The notes below the pieces were generated by a model. The model did no database searches and was not told the origin of the DNA. It saw nothing but the letters and a program-made list of their open reading frames with translations. A stretch of DNA of 64,000 bases from Clostridium pasteurianum (lineage in GTDB: Bacteria > Bacillota > Clostridia > Clostridiales > Clostridiaceae), in NCBI RefSeq assembly GCF_001705235.1, contig NZ_MCGV01000001.1, forward strand, positions 2,418,001 through 2,482,000, given 5' to 3'. The translations under genes were made by a program, and so were the position numbers. Of the stretch, positions 7,923 through 16,556 are shown piece by piece. Position 1 is the stretch's first letter. Each line of letters begins with the position of its first letter.

Positions 7923-9251
7923 ATGAAATTATCAGATTGTATTAAAATGGCATTTAGTGATTTAGGGAAAAGAAAGTTTCGTACAATACTTACTTCATTT
8001 GGTATAGCTATAGGAACACTTTTAGTTATATTGATGGGCGGCTTTGGGCAGGGAGTGCAGCAAATAAGTATGGATCAGATGAAGCAGATGGATATGATGA
8101 GGTTAATTCAGATTCAGCCATATCAGTATACTGCACATAAGGCGGATAAGGGAAATTCGAATACAAAGGAAAAGAAGATAGATAAAGCTGCCATTGAAAA
8201 ATTCAGTAAGATAAAAAATGTCTCAGGAATTCAGGCATATATAGACACAAATGTTTCTGAGGTTAAATTGGCAGATAAGACCTCTAAAAAGGTCAGATTT
8301 CAGGGGTATAATCTTGATTATAATATTTTTAATAAGGCAGAAGAAAATCAAAATAAAATGAATAAAGAAAAGACTAAAAAGTATGGTTATAAGCCTATTT
8401 ATGCGGGTGAAAATATAAAAAAGAATGATAATAATTCTGTTCTTATAGGGAAAGTACTTTCAAGAAAATTGGGAATAAAGAATCCTAAAGATGCAGTTGG
8501 AAAAGAGATTGAGATTAAAGTTGCATTCCCAGAAATAGAAGGAGCACCACAAAAAGCGCCTCTTATTATGAAGGTTAAAGTAGCTGGTGTTGTAAACAAT
8601 CTTTACAGTAATGGAGGGAATTGCATTACTGGTTCAGATGATATGGCAGCTAAAATTCAAGAGTACTATATGGACAGTAAAGACTATATAAATAATAAAG
8701 GCTACAGTCAAGTATGGGCAGAAGTAAAAGATATGAGTTCAGTTACAGAAGTCAGTAATAAAATTCAAAAAATTGGTTATTCATATAATGCTCAAGGCAG
8801 TTACGCAAAGCAGATGGATAATATGTATCTTATATTTAAGATTTTGTTAATAGCAGCAGGAGCAATAGTACTTTTAGTTGCATCTATAGGAGTTATAAAT
8901 ACTATGACTATGGCTGTACACGAAAAAACTAAAATGATTGGAATAATGAAAGCAGAGGGAGCTTCAAAGAAAAATATAAGAAGAATGTTTATAGTTCAGT
9001 CTGGTAGTCTTGGACTTTTAGGGGCGGCATTTGGTACTGTAATAGCAATAATTGCTGGAGCTGTTATAAACAAGTTACTTATTGTGTATAAGGTAAAAGG
9101 AATTGAAGAAGGCATGAAAATGGTAGATATAAGATTATCTATGATTCTATTTACAATACTATTTACAGTAATTGTTTCAATGCTGGCTGGATTCTTCCCT
9201 GCTAGAAAGGCAGCTAAATTAGATCCTGTTGATTCTCTTAGATGTGAATAA
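7923..9251 (+). CDS. ABC transporter permease, FtsX/MacB type (second of two)
   Basis: This 442-residue protein is a paralogue of its neighbour with the same plan: TM1 (about 18-40), an extracytoplasmic domain with Met-rich QQISMDQMKQMDMMR after TM1, and a C-terminal FtsX domain (IVLLVASIGVINTMTMAVHEKTKMIGIMKAEGAS) ending FFPARKAAKLDPVDSL. AAGGAGGG precedes the ATG at nine bases. Two different permeases per ATPase suggests a heterodimeric exporter. The Met-rich stretch is only an observation; substrate unknown. Confidence 0.9.
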   Translation: MKLSDCIKMAFSDLGKRKFRTILTSFGIAIGTLLVILMGGFGQGVQQISMDQMKQMDMMRLIQIQPYQYTAHKADKGNSNTKEKKIDKAAIEKFSKIKNVSGIQAYIDTNVSEVKLADKTSKKVRFQGYNLDYNIFNKAEENQNKMNKEKTKKYGYKPIYAGENIKKNDNNSVLIGKVLSRKLGIKNPKDAVGKEIEIKVAFPEIEGAPQKAPLIMKVKVAGVVNNLYSNGGNCITGSDDMAAKIQEYYMDSKDYINNKGYSQVWAEVKDMSSVTEVSNKIQKIGYSYNAQGSYAKQMDNMYLIFKILLIAAGAIVLLVASIGVINTMTMAVHEKTKMIGIMKAEGASKKNIRRMFIVQSGSLGLLGAAFGTVIAIIAGAVINKLLIVYKVKGIEEGMKMVDIRLSMILFTILFTVIVSMLAGFFPARKAAKLDPVDSLRCE

Positions 9252-9281
9252 TTAAAAATTAAGTAAATTGGCGGTGTGCTG

Positions 9282-9842
9282 ATGGTAAGAGTAAAAAATA
9301 AGGGATTTATTATTCTTATAGTTATTGGGATTTTAGTTATAATATATTGTGGATTTTCTCATTTTAGACAAATGAGAAATTTAGGGGTAATAAGTAGAGC
9401 GGTTCAATATCTGAACAGTAGTTATAATAGGCAGAATAATTTAAATGCTGCAATAAAACTTAACAATGGAATAAGTGCTAATACATGTGTATATTTTGCA
9501 TCCGGAGCATTACGTGAAGGAGGATTGAAAGTTCCAGAGGATACAGCTAATACGACTGAGCTTATAGCATTTTTGAAAAGAAAGGGATTTAAAAAAGATT
9601 ATAACTTAGATAGACTTAGAGCAGGTGAAATATGTTTTACATCTGAGAGCGGTAATAAAGAAGAAACTCCAGATCACACATATATTTTTATAAGCTGGGT
9701 GGATTCAAGCCATGAAGATGCATATGTATGTGATAATCAAAAGAAGGATTATGGGGATTGCTATCATAAGAGGAATGTAAAGTATGAATCTAATGTTAAT
9801 GGTCAAAAAAAGAGTAAAACTATATATTATATGAAATATTAA
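9282..9842 (+). CDS. Membrane-anchored putative NlpC/CHAP-like cysteine hydrolase
   Basis: This 186-residue protein has one N-terminal transmembrane helix (GFIILIVIGILVIIYCGF, about residues 8-25) followed by an extracytoplasmic domain. In that domain NTCVYFASGALREGG (Cys69) and DHTYIFISWV (His132) match the Cys...His layout of NlpC/P60 and CHAP amidase folds, where the Cys starts a helix and the His lies on a strand. A peptidoglycan amide-bond or peptide target is plausible but not shown. It is the last gene of the MacB-type operon, 30 bases after the second permease. ATG 9282 is preferred over GTG 9276 because GGCGGTG ends at 9276. Confidence 0.6.
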   Translation: MVRVKNKGFIILIVIGILVIIYCGFSHFRQMRNLGVISRAVQYLNSSYNRQNNLNAAIKLNNGISANTCVYFASGALREGGLKVPEDTANTTELIAFLKRKGFKKDYNLDRLRAGEICFTSESGNKEETPDHTYIFISWVDSSHEDAYVCDNQKKDYGDCYHKRNVKYESNVNGQKKSKTIYYMKY

Positions 9843-9863
9843 TAAAAAAGTTAAGAATTATTT

Positions 9864-9910
9864 AAACAGAGGTCAATAGATATGCTTGTTGCCTCTGTTT
9901 AATTATTTTT
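9864..9910 (+). terminator. Intrinsic terminator after the MacB-type operon
   Basis: A 9-bp stem AAACAGAGG (9864-9872) / CCTCTGTTT (9892-9900) is followed by AATTATTTTT. The T-run is interrupted, so termination may be partial. Confidence 0.7.
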
Positions 9911-10055
9911 GAACTAGTATGATTAACATAAATTTAACAGCGTATTATGTATGAATAAAATTGAACGCTGAAAATTAAAGTAGTACAATTAGAATATACT
10001 AAATTATCATTTGATAAAGATAATATAAAAATATAGAGTGATGGGGGAATGAGCT

Positions 10056-10658
10056 TTGATTAAAAACGTAGTATTTGATATTGGAAGTGTTCTTTTAAAA
10101 TTTACTCCTATTGAATTTTTGAAAAGTAAGTATAATGATGACGATTTAGTTCAAAAATTGTACAAGAATATATTTGCAAGTAATGAATGGGTGGAACTTG
10201 ATAGGGGAACAATTACATATGAAGATGCGATAAAAGAGTTTTGTAAACGTGATCCAGAGAACATGGAAGCGATAAAAAATGTTATGGATACTTGGCATGA
10301 AATGCATGTGCCTGTTGAAGGAACATCTGAATTTTTGAAAGCTCTTAAGAAAAAAGGATATAAGATATATTTATTGACTAATTATCATTTAAAGGCTTTT
10401 GAAATAATAAGTAGAAAATACGATTTTATAAGAAATGTTGATGGGGAAATTGTGTCAGCAAGGGTTAAACTTTTAAAACCAGATCCTGCTATATACAAGG
10501 CACTTGTTGACAAATATAACATAAAGCCGGAAGAGAGTGTATTTATTGACGATAGGGAGGAAAATGTAGAAGCAGCAAGAGAACTTGGATTCTATGGAAT
10601 TGTGTTTAAGAATGCGGATGAACTAAAAAAAGAATTTAAGAAAGATGCAGCAATGTAA
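10056..10658 (+). CDS. HAD-superfamily hydrolase, YihX-like
   Basis: This 200-residue protein starts with the HAD motif I variant FDIGSVLL, in which the second Asp of DxD is Gly, as in YihX-type sugar-phosphate phosphatases. Motif II is LLTNYH, the motif III lysine lies in LLKPDPAIY and motif IV is VFIDDREENVEAA. A helical cap lies at about 15-85. It probably dephosphorylates a small phosphorylated metabolite. The TTG start has GGGGGA eight bases upstream and no in-frame ATG fits. The gene stands alone between two terminators. Confidence 0.85.
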   Translation: MIKNVVFDIGSVLLKFTPIEFLKSKYNDDDLVQKLYKNIFASNEWVELDRGTITYEDAIKEFCKRDPENMEAIKNVMDTWHEMHVPVEGTSEFLKALKKKGYKIYLLTNYHLKAFEIISRKYDFIRNVDGEIVSARVKLLKPDPAIYKALVDKYNIKPEESVFIDDREENVEAARELGFYGIVFKNADELKKEFKKDAAM

Positions 10659-10750
10659 ATTAAGTTTACACAAATTTTACATTTTTCTATAAAGGAAAAA
10701 AGCAAATAAAAAACTTTTAATATAAAGCTGTAATTACAGCCTATATAAGA

Positions 10751-10788
10751 AAAATTGAGACTTTTTATACAGTCTCAATTTTGTTTTT
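10751..10788 (+). terminator. Intrinsic terminator after the HAD gene
   Basis: A perfect 12-bp stem AAAATTGAGACT / AGTCTCAATTTT with an 8-nt loop is followed by GTTTTTAT. A separate 14-bp palindrome GCTGTAATTACAGC lies just upstream at 10727-10740. Confidence 0.9.
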
Positions 10789-10823
10789 ATATGTGGGATA
10801 TTTAAATGAGAAAGCGGTTATTA

Positions 10824-10852
10824 TTGACATTAATAAATTTTTTATATATACT
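10824..10852 (+). promoter_or_regulatory. Sigma-A promoter of the fatty acid operon
   Basis: A perfect -35 TTGACA (10824-10829), 17-bp spacer and -10 TATACT (10847-10852) lie 49 bases before the first gene. The -10 abuts the FabT-type operators, so repressor binding would block polymerase. Confidence 0.88.
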
Positions 10853-10879
10853 TTGATTATCAAAATATTTGATAATCAA
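10852..10879 (+). promoter_or_regulatory. Two tandem FabT-type operators
   Basis: TTTGATTATCAAA (10852-10864) and TTTGATAATCAA (10868-10879) each match the known FabT consensus TTTGAnnATCAAA. They cover the last -10 base, the likely transcription start and the early transcript. Their centres are about 16 bp apart, allowing two dimers. The regulator is the second gene of the same operon, so the circuit is autoregulatory. Confidence 0.85.
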
Positions 10880-10900
10880 TATAAAAAAGGAGCGGTTAAA

Positions 10901-11974
10901 ATGAAATTACCTCCTTTAAAAATAGGAGATTTGCAGGCTGATATACCGATAATTCAAGGTGGTATGGGAGTTGGAATTTCAAGGTCAAGTCTTGCTGCTG
11001 CAGTTGCTAATTGTGGTGGTGTAGGGACAATTTCAGGTGTTCAAATAGGCTTTGATGAATCGGATTTTGAAACAAATACATTTAACGCGAATATAAGAGC
11101 ACTTAAAAAACATATAAAAAGAGCTAAGGAAATGCAAAGCCGTGGAATTATTGGAGTTAATTTCATGGTTGCTATGAACGATTATGACAAGTATGTGAGA
11201 ACGGCTGTTGATGCAGGAATTGATTTTATAGTATCAGGAGCAGGACTGCCTACTGTTTTACCTAAAATAGTTGAAGGCAGTAAAGTTAAAATTGCGCCTA
11301 TTGTATCATCACCTAAAGCGGCTTCGGTAATATGCAAAATGTGGGATAGACATCATAATAGAATTCCAAACTTAATTGTAGTCGAAGGACCGGAAGCTGG
11401 AGGCCATTTAGGATTTAAAGTAAATGAAGTTAATGAGGGACATGAGGAAAAGCTTTCTGACATACTTCTTGGAGTACTTAAAGTTATAAAACCTTTTGAA
11501 GAAAAGTATAAAGTGAGAATACCTGTAGTCTGTGGAGGGGGAATTTTCTACGGAAGGGAAATTGCAGAGTATATAAAATTAGGTGCATCCGGAGTTCAAA
11601 TGGCAACTAGATTTATAGCTACAGAAGAGTGTGATGCGGATATAAATTATAAAAATATGTATGTGAATTGTAAGAAAGAAGATATAAGAATTGTAAAAAG
11701 TCCTGTTGGAATGCCCGGAAGAGCAATAAAAAATAAGTTTATAGAAGATAAAGACAGGGAAAATATTTCTGTAACAAAATGCTACAATTGTTTAAAGCCA
11801 TGTAATCCTAAGGATACGCCTTACTGTATTTCAAAGGCATTAATAAATGCAGTTAAGGGAAATATTGATGAGGCATTGTTATTTACAGGTGCTAAATCTT
11901 ATAAGATAGATAAAATAGTTAAGGTTAAAGAGTTAATTAATGAATTGGTTACGGATGCAGAAAAAGAACTGTAA
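10901..11974 (+). CDS. FabK-like/nitronate monooxygenase-family flavoprotein
   Basis: This 357-residue TIM-barrel FMN protein (IIQGGMGVGISRSSLAAAVANCGGVGTIS; EGPEAGGHLG; PVVCGGGIFYG; GASGVQMATRF) shares its fold with FabK encoded later in the operon. It is longer and has a C-terminal Cys-containing motif, CYNCLKPCNPKDTPYC, not present in FabK. ATG 10901 is chosen (AAAAAAGGAGCGG upstream); upstream in-frame sequence runs through the operators and promoter and cannot be coding. It is the first gene of the fab operon. A role as second enoyl reductase or in unsaturated fatty acid synthesis is possible but unproven. Confidence 0.82.
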   Translation: MKLPPLKIGDLQADIPIIQGGMGVGISRSSLAAAVANCGGVGTISGVQIGFDESDFETNTFNANIRALKKHIKRAKEMQSRGIIGVNFMVAMNDYDKYVRTAVDAGIDFIVSGAGLPTVLPKIVEGSKVKIAPIVSSPKAASVICKMWDRHHNRIPNLIVVEGPEAGGHLGFKVNEVNEGHEEKLSDILLGVLKVIKPFEEKYKVRIPVVCGGGIFYGREIAEYIKLGASGVQMATRFIATEECDADINYKNMYVNCKKEDIRIVKSPVGMPGRAIKNKFIEDKDRENISVTKCYNCLKPCNPKDTPYCISKALINAVKGNIDEALLFTGAKSYKIDKIVKVKELINELVTDAEKEL

Positions 11975-12001
11975 AACATTTAAAGTTTAACAATGAAATG
12001 A

Positions 12002-12478
12002 ATGGTGATGAATGTGGATAGGACGATTGGTGTTATTAATGAAACTTTAGTTAAACTTTTTAATGATATTTTAACTATAGAACAGACTGCTTTAAAGCAA
12101 GGGGCACTTAGTGATATTTCTGTTACTGAAATACATACCATTGAAGCAATAGGGATGTATGTTCCTAGAACTATGTCTGAAGTTGCAGCTAAACTTGGAA
12201 TTACTGTAGGTACATTAACAACTGCAATAAGTAATTTGGTAAAAAAAGGATACGTTAAAAGAGAACGATCAGAAGAGGATAGAAGAGTCGTTAAAATAGC
12301 TCTTACAAAAAGAGGAAAGCTTGCATATAGAATTCATGGCAAATTTCATTCTGATATGGTAAAGGAAACAGTACAAGGATTAAGTGAAGAAGAAGAAATA
12401 GTCCTTACTTCTGCACTTGAGAAATTGAACAAATTCTTTAGAGAAAAGTATAATATTAAAAATTGTAAGAAGGACTGA
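12002..12478 (+). CDS. fabT: MarR-family transcriptional regulator, FabT type
   Basis: This 158-residue winged-helix protein has the recognition region PRTMSEVAAKLGITVGTLTTAISNLVKKGYVKRERSEEDRRVVKIALT (about 55-100), typical of MarR proteins. Its place between the first gene and fabH, together with FabT-consensus operators at the operon promoter, identifies it as the fatty acid synthesis repressor, which in streptococci responds to acyl-ACP. The start is uncertain (ATG 12002 or ATG 12008), as no strong ribosome binding site is visible, and low translation may keep the repressor scarce. It ends four bases before fabH. Confidence 0.85.
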   Translation: MVMNVDRTIGVINETLVKLFNDILTIEQTALKQGALSDISVTEIHTIEAIGMYVPRTMSEVAAKLGITVGTLTTAISNLVKKGYVKRERSEEDRRVVKIALTKRGKLAYRIHGKFHSDMVKETVQGLSEEEEIVLTSALEKLNKFFREKYNIKNCKKD

Positions 12479-12482
12479 TAAA

Positions 12483-13460
12483 GTGAATAACGTTGAAATC
12501 ATAGGAACGGGTAGCTATGTTCCTGAAAGAATAGTTACTAACGATGACATCTCAAAAATAGTTGATACTAGTGATGAGTGGATATCCACACGAACGGGGA
12601 TAAAACAAAGAAGAATATCTGTAGGTGAAAATACTTCTGAATTGGGAGCAAAAGCTGCTTTAAGGGCAATAAAGGATGCTAATATAAAACCGGAAGACAT
12701 AGACTTAATAATAACAGCTACTACAAGTCCAGATACATTTACTCCATCAGTTTCTTGTCTTATTCAAGATAGAATAGGAGCTAAAAATGCTGCTTGCTTT
12801 GATGTAAGTGCAGCTTGTACTGGATTTATATTTGCCCTTAATACAGCTTCTCAATTTATAAAAACTGGTGAGTATAAAACTGTACTTGTAATAGGTGCAG
12901 AGGTTCTGTCAAAAATACTGGATTGGAAGGATAGAAATACTTGCGTACTATTTGGTGATGGTGCTGGTGCAGCTATTATAAGAAAAAGTGATAATGAGGG
13001 AATAGTCAAAGCTTACCTTGGTTCTGATGGAACTGGCAGGGAATTTTTATATTGCCATGCATCTAATGTAGATAATCCATTTGCCGCAAATGCTGAAAAG
13101 ATTAATAGCAAGATTTCCATGAATGGAAAAGAAGTTTTTAAGTTTGCAGTTAAGGTTATGGTTAAATCAGTAAGAAAAATATTAGAAGATTGCAGTCTGA
13201 AAGCTGAAGATATTGATTATATTGTGCCACATCAGGCAAATATAAGAATAATAGATTTCGCAGCTAAGAAGCTAAATTTAAGCAAAGAAAAGTTTTTTAC
13301 TAATTTACAGAATTACGGAAATACATCTGGAGCAAGTATACCAATTGCGTTAGATGAAATGAATAAAAAAGGAATTCTTAAAAAAGGAAATAAAATAGTT
13401 TTAGTTGGCTTTGGTGGAGGTCTTACATGGGGCTCTATGGTTATAAAATGGACTAAATAA
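12483..13460 (+). CDS. fabH: Beta-ketoacyl-ACP synthase III
   Basis: This 325-residue enzyme condenses acetyl-CoA (or a branched starter) with malonyl-ACP to start fatty acid synthesis. The catalytic triad is visible: Cys112 in VSAACTGFIFAL, His250 in VPHQANIRIID and Asn280 in NYGNTSGAS. Length and motifs are standard. GTG start, immediately after the fabT stop. Confidence 0.97.
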   Translation: MNNVEIIGTGSYVPERIVTNDDISKIVDTSDEWISTRTGIKQRRISVGENTSELGAKAALRAIKDANIKPEDIDLIITATTSPDTFTPSVSCLIQDRIGAKNAACFDVSAACTGFIFALNTASQFIKTGEYKTVLVIGAEVLSKILDWKDRNTCVLFGDGAGAAIIRKSDNEGIVKAYLGSDGTGREFLYCHASNVDNPFAANAEKINSKISMNGKEVFKFAVKVMVKSVRKILEDCSLKAEDIDYIVPHQANIRIIDFAAKKLNLSKEKFFTNLQNYGNTSGASIPIALDEMNKKGILKKGNKIVLVGFGGGLTWGSMVIKWTK

Positions 13461-13509
13461 TATAATATTGGAATCATTTATATAGTGTAATTTCTAGGAG
13501 GATATTTAT

Positions 13510-13746
13510 ATGATATTCGATAAAGTGAAAAAGGTTATAGCAGATCAGATGGGAGTAAGTGAGGAATCTATAAAGCTTACAACATCTTTCGAGAAAGATT
13601 TAGATGCTGATTCATTGGATTTATTTCAAATAATAATTGATCTCGAAGAAGAGTTTAATATTCAAATAGAGGATGCAGAAAGTATTAAAACTGTTAAAGA
13701 TGCGGTGGATTTTATTGAATCTAATGTGGGAAATAAAGAAAAATAA
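13510..13746 (+). CDS. acpP: Acyl carrier protein
   Basis: This 78-residue acidic four-helix protein carries the phosphopantetheine attachment site Ser35 in DADSLDLFQ. TAGGAGG precedes the start. It carries acyl chains between the Fab enzymes encoded around it. Confidence 0.97.
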   Translation: MIFDKVKKVIADQMGVSEESIKLTTSFEKDLDADSLDLFQIIIDLEEEFNIQIEDAESIKTVKDAVDFIESNVGNKEK

Positions 13747-13813
13747 CGAATGAAATATCTAGAAATATAGAATAAGGGTCATCGATTATTATAGTTAATT
13801 TAACTTGAAAATG

Positions 13814-13822
13814 TGTTAGAAT
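13814..13822 (+). promoter_or_regulatory. Possible internal extended -10 promoter before fabK
   Basis: The 152-bp gap between acpP and fabK holds TGTTAGAAT (TG at 13814-13815, TAGAAT at 13817-13822), an extended -10 form without a clear -35. It could give extra transcription of the distal genes. No terminator or FabT site was seen in this gap. Confidence 0.3.
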
Positions 13823-13898
13823 GCTGCGATTTAGGGCATTATGATGTATGTATAAGTTAAATACTTGATTAGGAACCCTATATAGTGGGAGGCAAATA

Positions 13899-14831
13899 AT
13901 GTTAAAATCTAATTTTTGTGATTTACTCGGAATTAAATATCCTATAATTCAAGGTGGTATGGCATGGGTAGCAGATAGTTCACTTGCAGCAGCGGTATCA
14001 AATGCGGGAGGACTTGGAATTATAGCAGCAGCAAATGCTCCAGTTGAGTATGTAAGGGAAGAAATAAGGAAAGCTAAGAAACTTACGGATAAGCCATTTG
14101 GAGTTAATATAATGCTCCTAAGTGATAATGCGGACGAAGTTGCAAAAATGGTTTGTGAGGAAGGTGTAAAAGTATTAACTACTGGGGCAGGTAATCCAGG
14201 AAAATATATAGAGATGTGGAAGGAACATGGCATTAAAGTTATTCCAGTTATTGCATCTGTAGCACTTGCAAGAAGGATGGAGAGATGTGGAGTAGATGCT
14301 GTAGTTGCTGAAGGTTGTGAGTCAGGCGGACACGTAGGCGAACTTACTACAATGGCATTAGTGCCACAGGTTGTTGATGCAGTTAATATACCAGTTATTG
14401 CAGCAGGTGGAATAGGTGATGGAAGAGGTGTTGTAGCAGCTTTCGCGCTTGGTGCTTCTGGAGTACAGGTTGGAACAAGATTTTTAGTAGCAAAGGAATG
14501 CACAGTTCATCAAAACTATAAAAATAAGGTTTTAAAAGCCAGGGATATAGATACTGAAGTTACAGGAAGAAGCACAGGTCATCCGGTCAGAGTTTTAAGA
14601 AATAAATTAGTAAGAAAATATAAGTTAATGGAAAAGGAAGGTGCACCTATTGAGGAAATGGAAGCACTAGGTAAAGGAGCACTTCCGAGAGCAGTAAAAG
14701 ATGGCGATGTGGATAATGGTTCTGTTATGGCAGGACAAATTGCAGGACTTGTTAAAGAAGAAGAAACTTGTAATGAAATAGTAACAGGAATGTTTAAAGA
14801 AGCAGAACAAGTAATAGATATGATAAAGTAG
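13899..14831 (+). CDS. fabK: Enoyl-ACP reductase II (FabK)
   Basis: This 310-residue FMN-dependent enzyme performs the last step of each elongation round. Visible motifs are IIQGGMAWVADSSLAAAVSNAGGLG, AEGCESGGHVG, PVIAAGGIGDGRG and GASGVQVGTRF, matching streptococcal and clostridial FabK. It lacks the C-terminal Cys motif of the operon's first gene. GGGAGG precedes the ATG. No FabI gene appears in the window. Confidence 0.95.
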   Translation: MLKSNFCDLLGIKYPIIQGGMAWVADSSLAAAVSNAGGLGIIAAANAPVEYVREEIRKAKKLTDKPFGVNIMLLSDNADEVAKMVCEEGVKVLTTGAGNPGKYIEMWKEHGIKVIPVIASVALARRMERCGVDAVVAEGCESGGHVGELTTMALVPQVVDAVNIPVIAAGGIGDGRGVVAAFALGASGVQVGTRFLVAKECTVHQNYKNKVLKARDIDTEVTGRSTGHPVRVLRNKLVRKYKLMEKEGAPIEEMEALGKGALPRAVKDGDVDNGSVMAGQIAGLVKEEETCNEIVTGMFKEAEQVIDMIK

Positions 14832-14843
14832 GGAGTGTATTAA

Positions 14844-15770
14844 TTGGGAAAGATCGCATTTGTTTTTTCAGGACAGGGAGCTCAGCATGTTGGTATGGGA
14901 AAAGATTTGTATGACAATTTTCAGTGCTCAAAAGAAATTTTTGACAAGGCAGATAAAGCACTTAATTTTAAGATAAGTGAATTATGTTTTGAAGGAAAAG
15001 CTGAAGAATTAAATTTAACTGAAAATACTCAGCCGGCTATTTTAATTACAAGTATAGCTGCAATGGAAGCTTTAAAGGAAGAAAAGGGAATAATACCTGA
15101 TGTTGTTGCAGGGCTTAGTTTAGGAGAATATTCTGCTCATGTTTGTAGTGGTACTTTTAGTTTTGAGGATGCAGTTAAGCTTGTAAGAAAAAGAGGAAGG
15201 TATATGCAGGAGGCAGTACCAGTAGGAATTGGCACTATGGCAGCAATAATTGGCCTTGATAGTGAGACAGTTAATAGAGTATGCAATGAAGAATCGAAAT
15301 CAGGGGTAGTAGAAGTAGCTAATTATAATTGCCCAGGACAGATTGTTATAGCAGGTGAGGTTAAAGCTGTTGAAAATGCTTGTGCTAAGCTCAAAGAATC
15401 CGGTGCAAGGAAAACAATAATGCTTTCAGTAAGTGGACCCTTTCATACATCAATGCTTAAAAGTGCTGCTGAAAAACTTGAAATTGAACTTGAAAATATA
15501 AATATTAATGATATGAAAGTTCCAGTTATAACGAATGTAACTGGAGATTATGTTAAAAATAAAGGTGAGGTTAAAGGATTATTAAAGAAACAGGTTATGA
15601 GTTCTGTTAGGTGGGAAGATACAATAAATAAGATGATAGATGATGGTGTTGACACATTTATAGAGCTTGGACCGGGTAGGACTTTAACTTCATTTATAAA
15701 GAAAATAAATAGAAAAATGACAACTTTTAATATAGAGAAATCTGAGGATTTAAGTAAAATTCAATTTTAG
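14844..15770 (+). CDS. fabD: Malonyl-CoA:ACP transacylase
   Basis: This 308-residue enzyme loads malonyl groups onto ACP. The nucleophile is Ser92 in GLSLGEYSAH; the usual GHSLGE reads GLSLGE here. The catalytic His is His201 in GPFHTSML, and QGAQHVGMGKDLY is the N-terminal motif. TTG start with GGGAGTG upstream. Confidence 0.96.
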   Translation: MGKIAFVFSGQGAQHVGMGKDLYDNFQCSKEIFDKADKALNFKISELCFEGKAEELNLTENTQPAILITSIAAMEALKEEKGIIPDVVAGLSLGEYSAHVCSGTFSFEDAVKLVRKRGRYMQEAVPVGIGTMAAIIGLDSETVNRVCNEESKSGVVEVANYNCPGQIVIAGEVKAVENACAKLKESGARKTIMLSVSGPFHTSMLKSAAEKLEIELENININDMKVPVITNVTGDYVKNKGEVKGLLKKQVMSSVRWEDTINKMIDDGVDTFIELGPGRTLTSFIKKINRKMTTFNIEKSEDLSKIQF

Positions 15771-15779
15771 GAGGATATT

Positions 15780-16529
15780 ATGGAAAAGTTACTATCCGGT
15801 AAGGTGGCAATTGTTACAGGTGCAGGTAGAGGTATTGGAAGAGAAATAGCATTAAAATTAGCTTCCGAGGGAGCCAATCTTATAGTTAATTACAGGAATA
15901 GTGAAAAAGAGACTCAAGAACTTATAAGTGAAATAGAAAAGCTTGGTTCTAAAGCGATAGCTGTAAAAGCAGATGTAAGTAAATTTGATGAGACCGAAAA
16001 CATCATTAAAAAAGCTGTAGAGGAATTTGGAACTGTTGATATTCTAGTAAATAATGCAGGTATTACAAGAGATAATCTTGTATTAAGAATGAAAGAAGAA
16101 GATTTTGACAGCGTAATAAACGTAAATTTAAAGGGAGCTTTTAATTGCATAAAACATGCAAGTCGCATAATGTTCAAAAAACGAACTGGTAGAATAATAA
16201 ATATATCATCAGTTATAGGAATTGTAGGAAATGTAGGGCAAATTAACTATTCTGCAGCAAAAGCAGGAATAATAGGAATGACAAAATCTGCTGCAAAAGA
16301 ATTTTCAAGCAGAAATATTACGGTTAATGCTATAGCACCTGGAATCATTAAAAGTGATATGACAGATGCACTTACAGATAAACAAAGAGAAGCTGCATTA
16401 TCAGTAGTTCCACTTAAGAGAATAGGAGAACCAGCTGACGTTGCTAATCTTGTGGTATTTTTAGCTTCAGACTTTTCATCATATATAACAGGTCAAGTTA
16501 TAAACGTAGATGGCGGAATGGTAATGTAA
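15780..16529 (+). CDS. fabG: 3-oxoacyl-ACP reductase
   Basis: This 249-residue short-chain dehydrogenase has the NADPH-binding TGAGRGIG (about 13-20), NNAG at 91-94 and the catalytic Ser143/144, Tyr157 and Lys161 (NISSVIG, YSAAKAG). It reduces beta-ketoacyl-ACP. TAGGAGGA lies just before the ATG, and fabD ends ten bases upstream. Confidence 0.96.
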   Translation: MEKLLSGKVAIVTGAGRGIGREIALKLASEGANLIVNYRNSEKETQELISEIEKLGSKAIAVKADVSKFDETENIIKKAVEEFGTVDILVNNAGITRDNLVLRMKEEDFDSVINVNLKGAFNCIKHASRIMFKKRTGRIINISSVIGIVGNVGQINYSAAKAGIIGMTKSAAKEFSSRNITVNAIAPGIIKSDMTDALTDKQREAALSVVPLKRIGEPADVANLVVFLASDFSSYITGQVINVDGGMVM

Positions 16530-16556
16530 ATTATATTGTAAAGGAAGGTGCACGTA

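Noticed and set aside
13949-14503. 184-codon minus-strand frame
   Set aside because: It is a shadow of fabK; FabK motifs are clear in the plus strand and no ribosome binding site supports the reverse frame.
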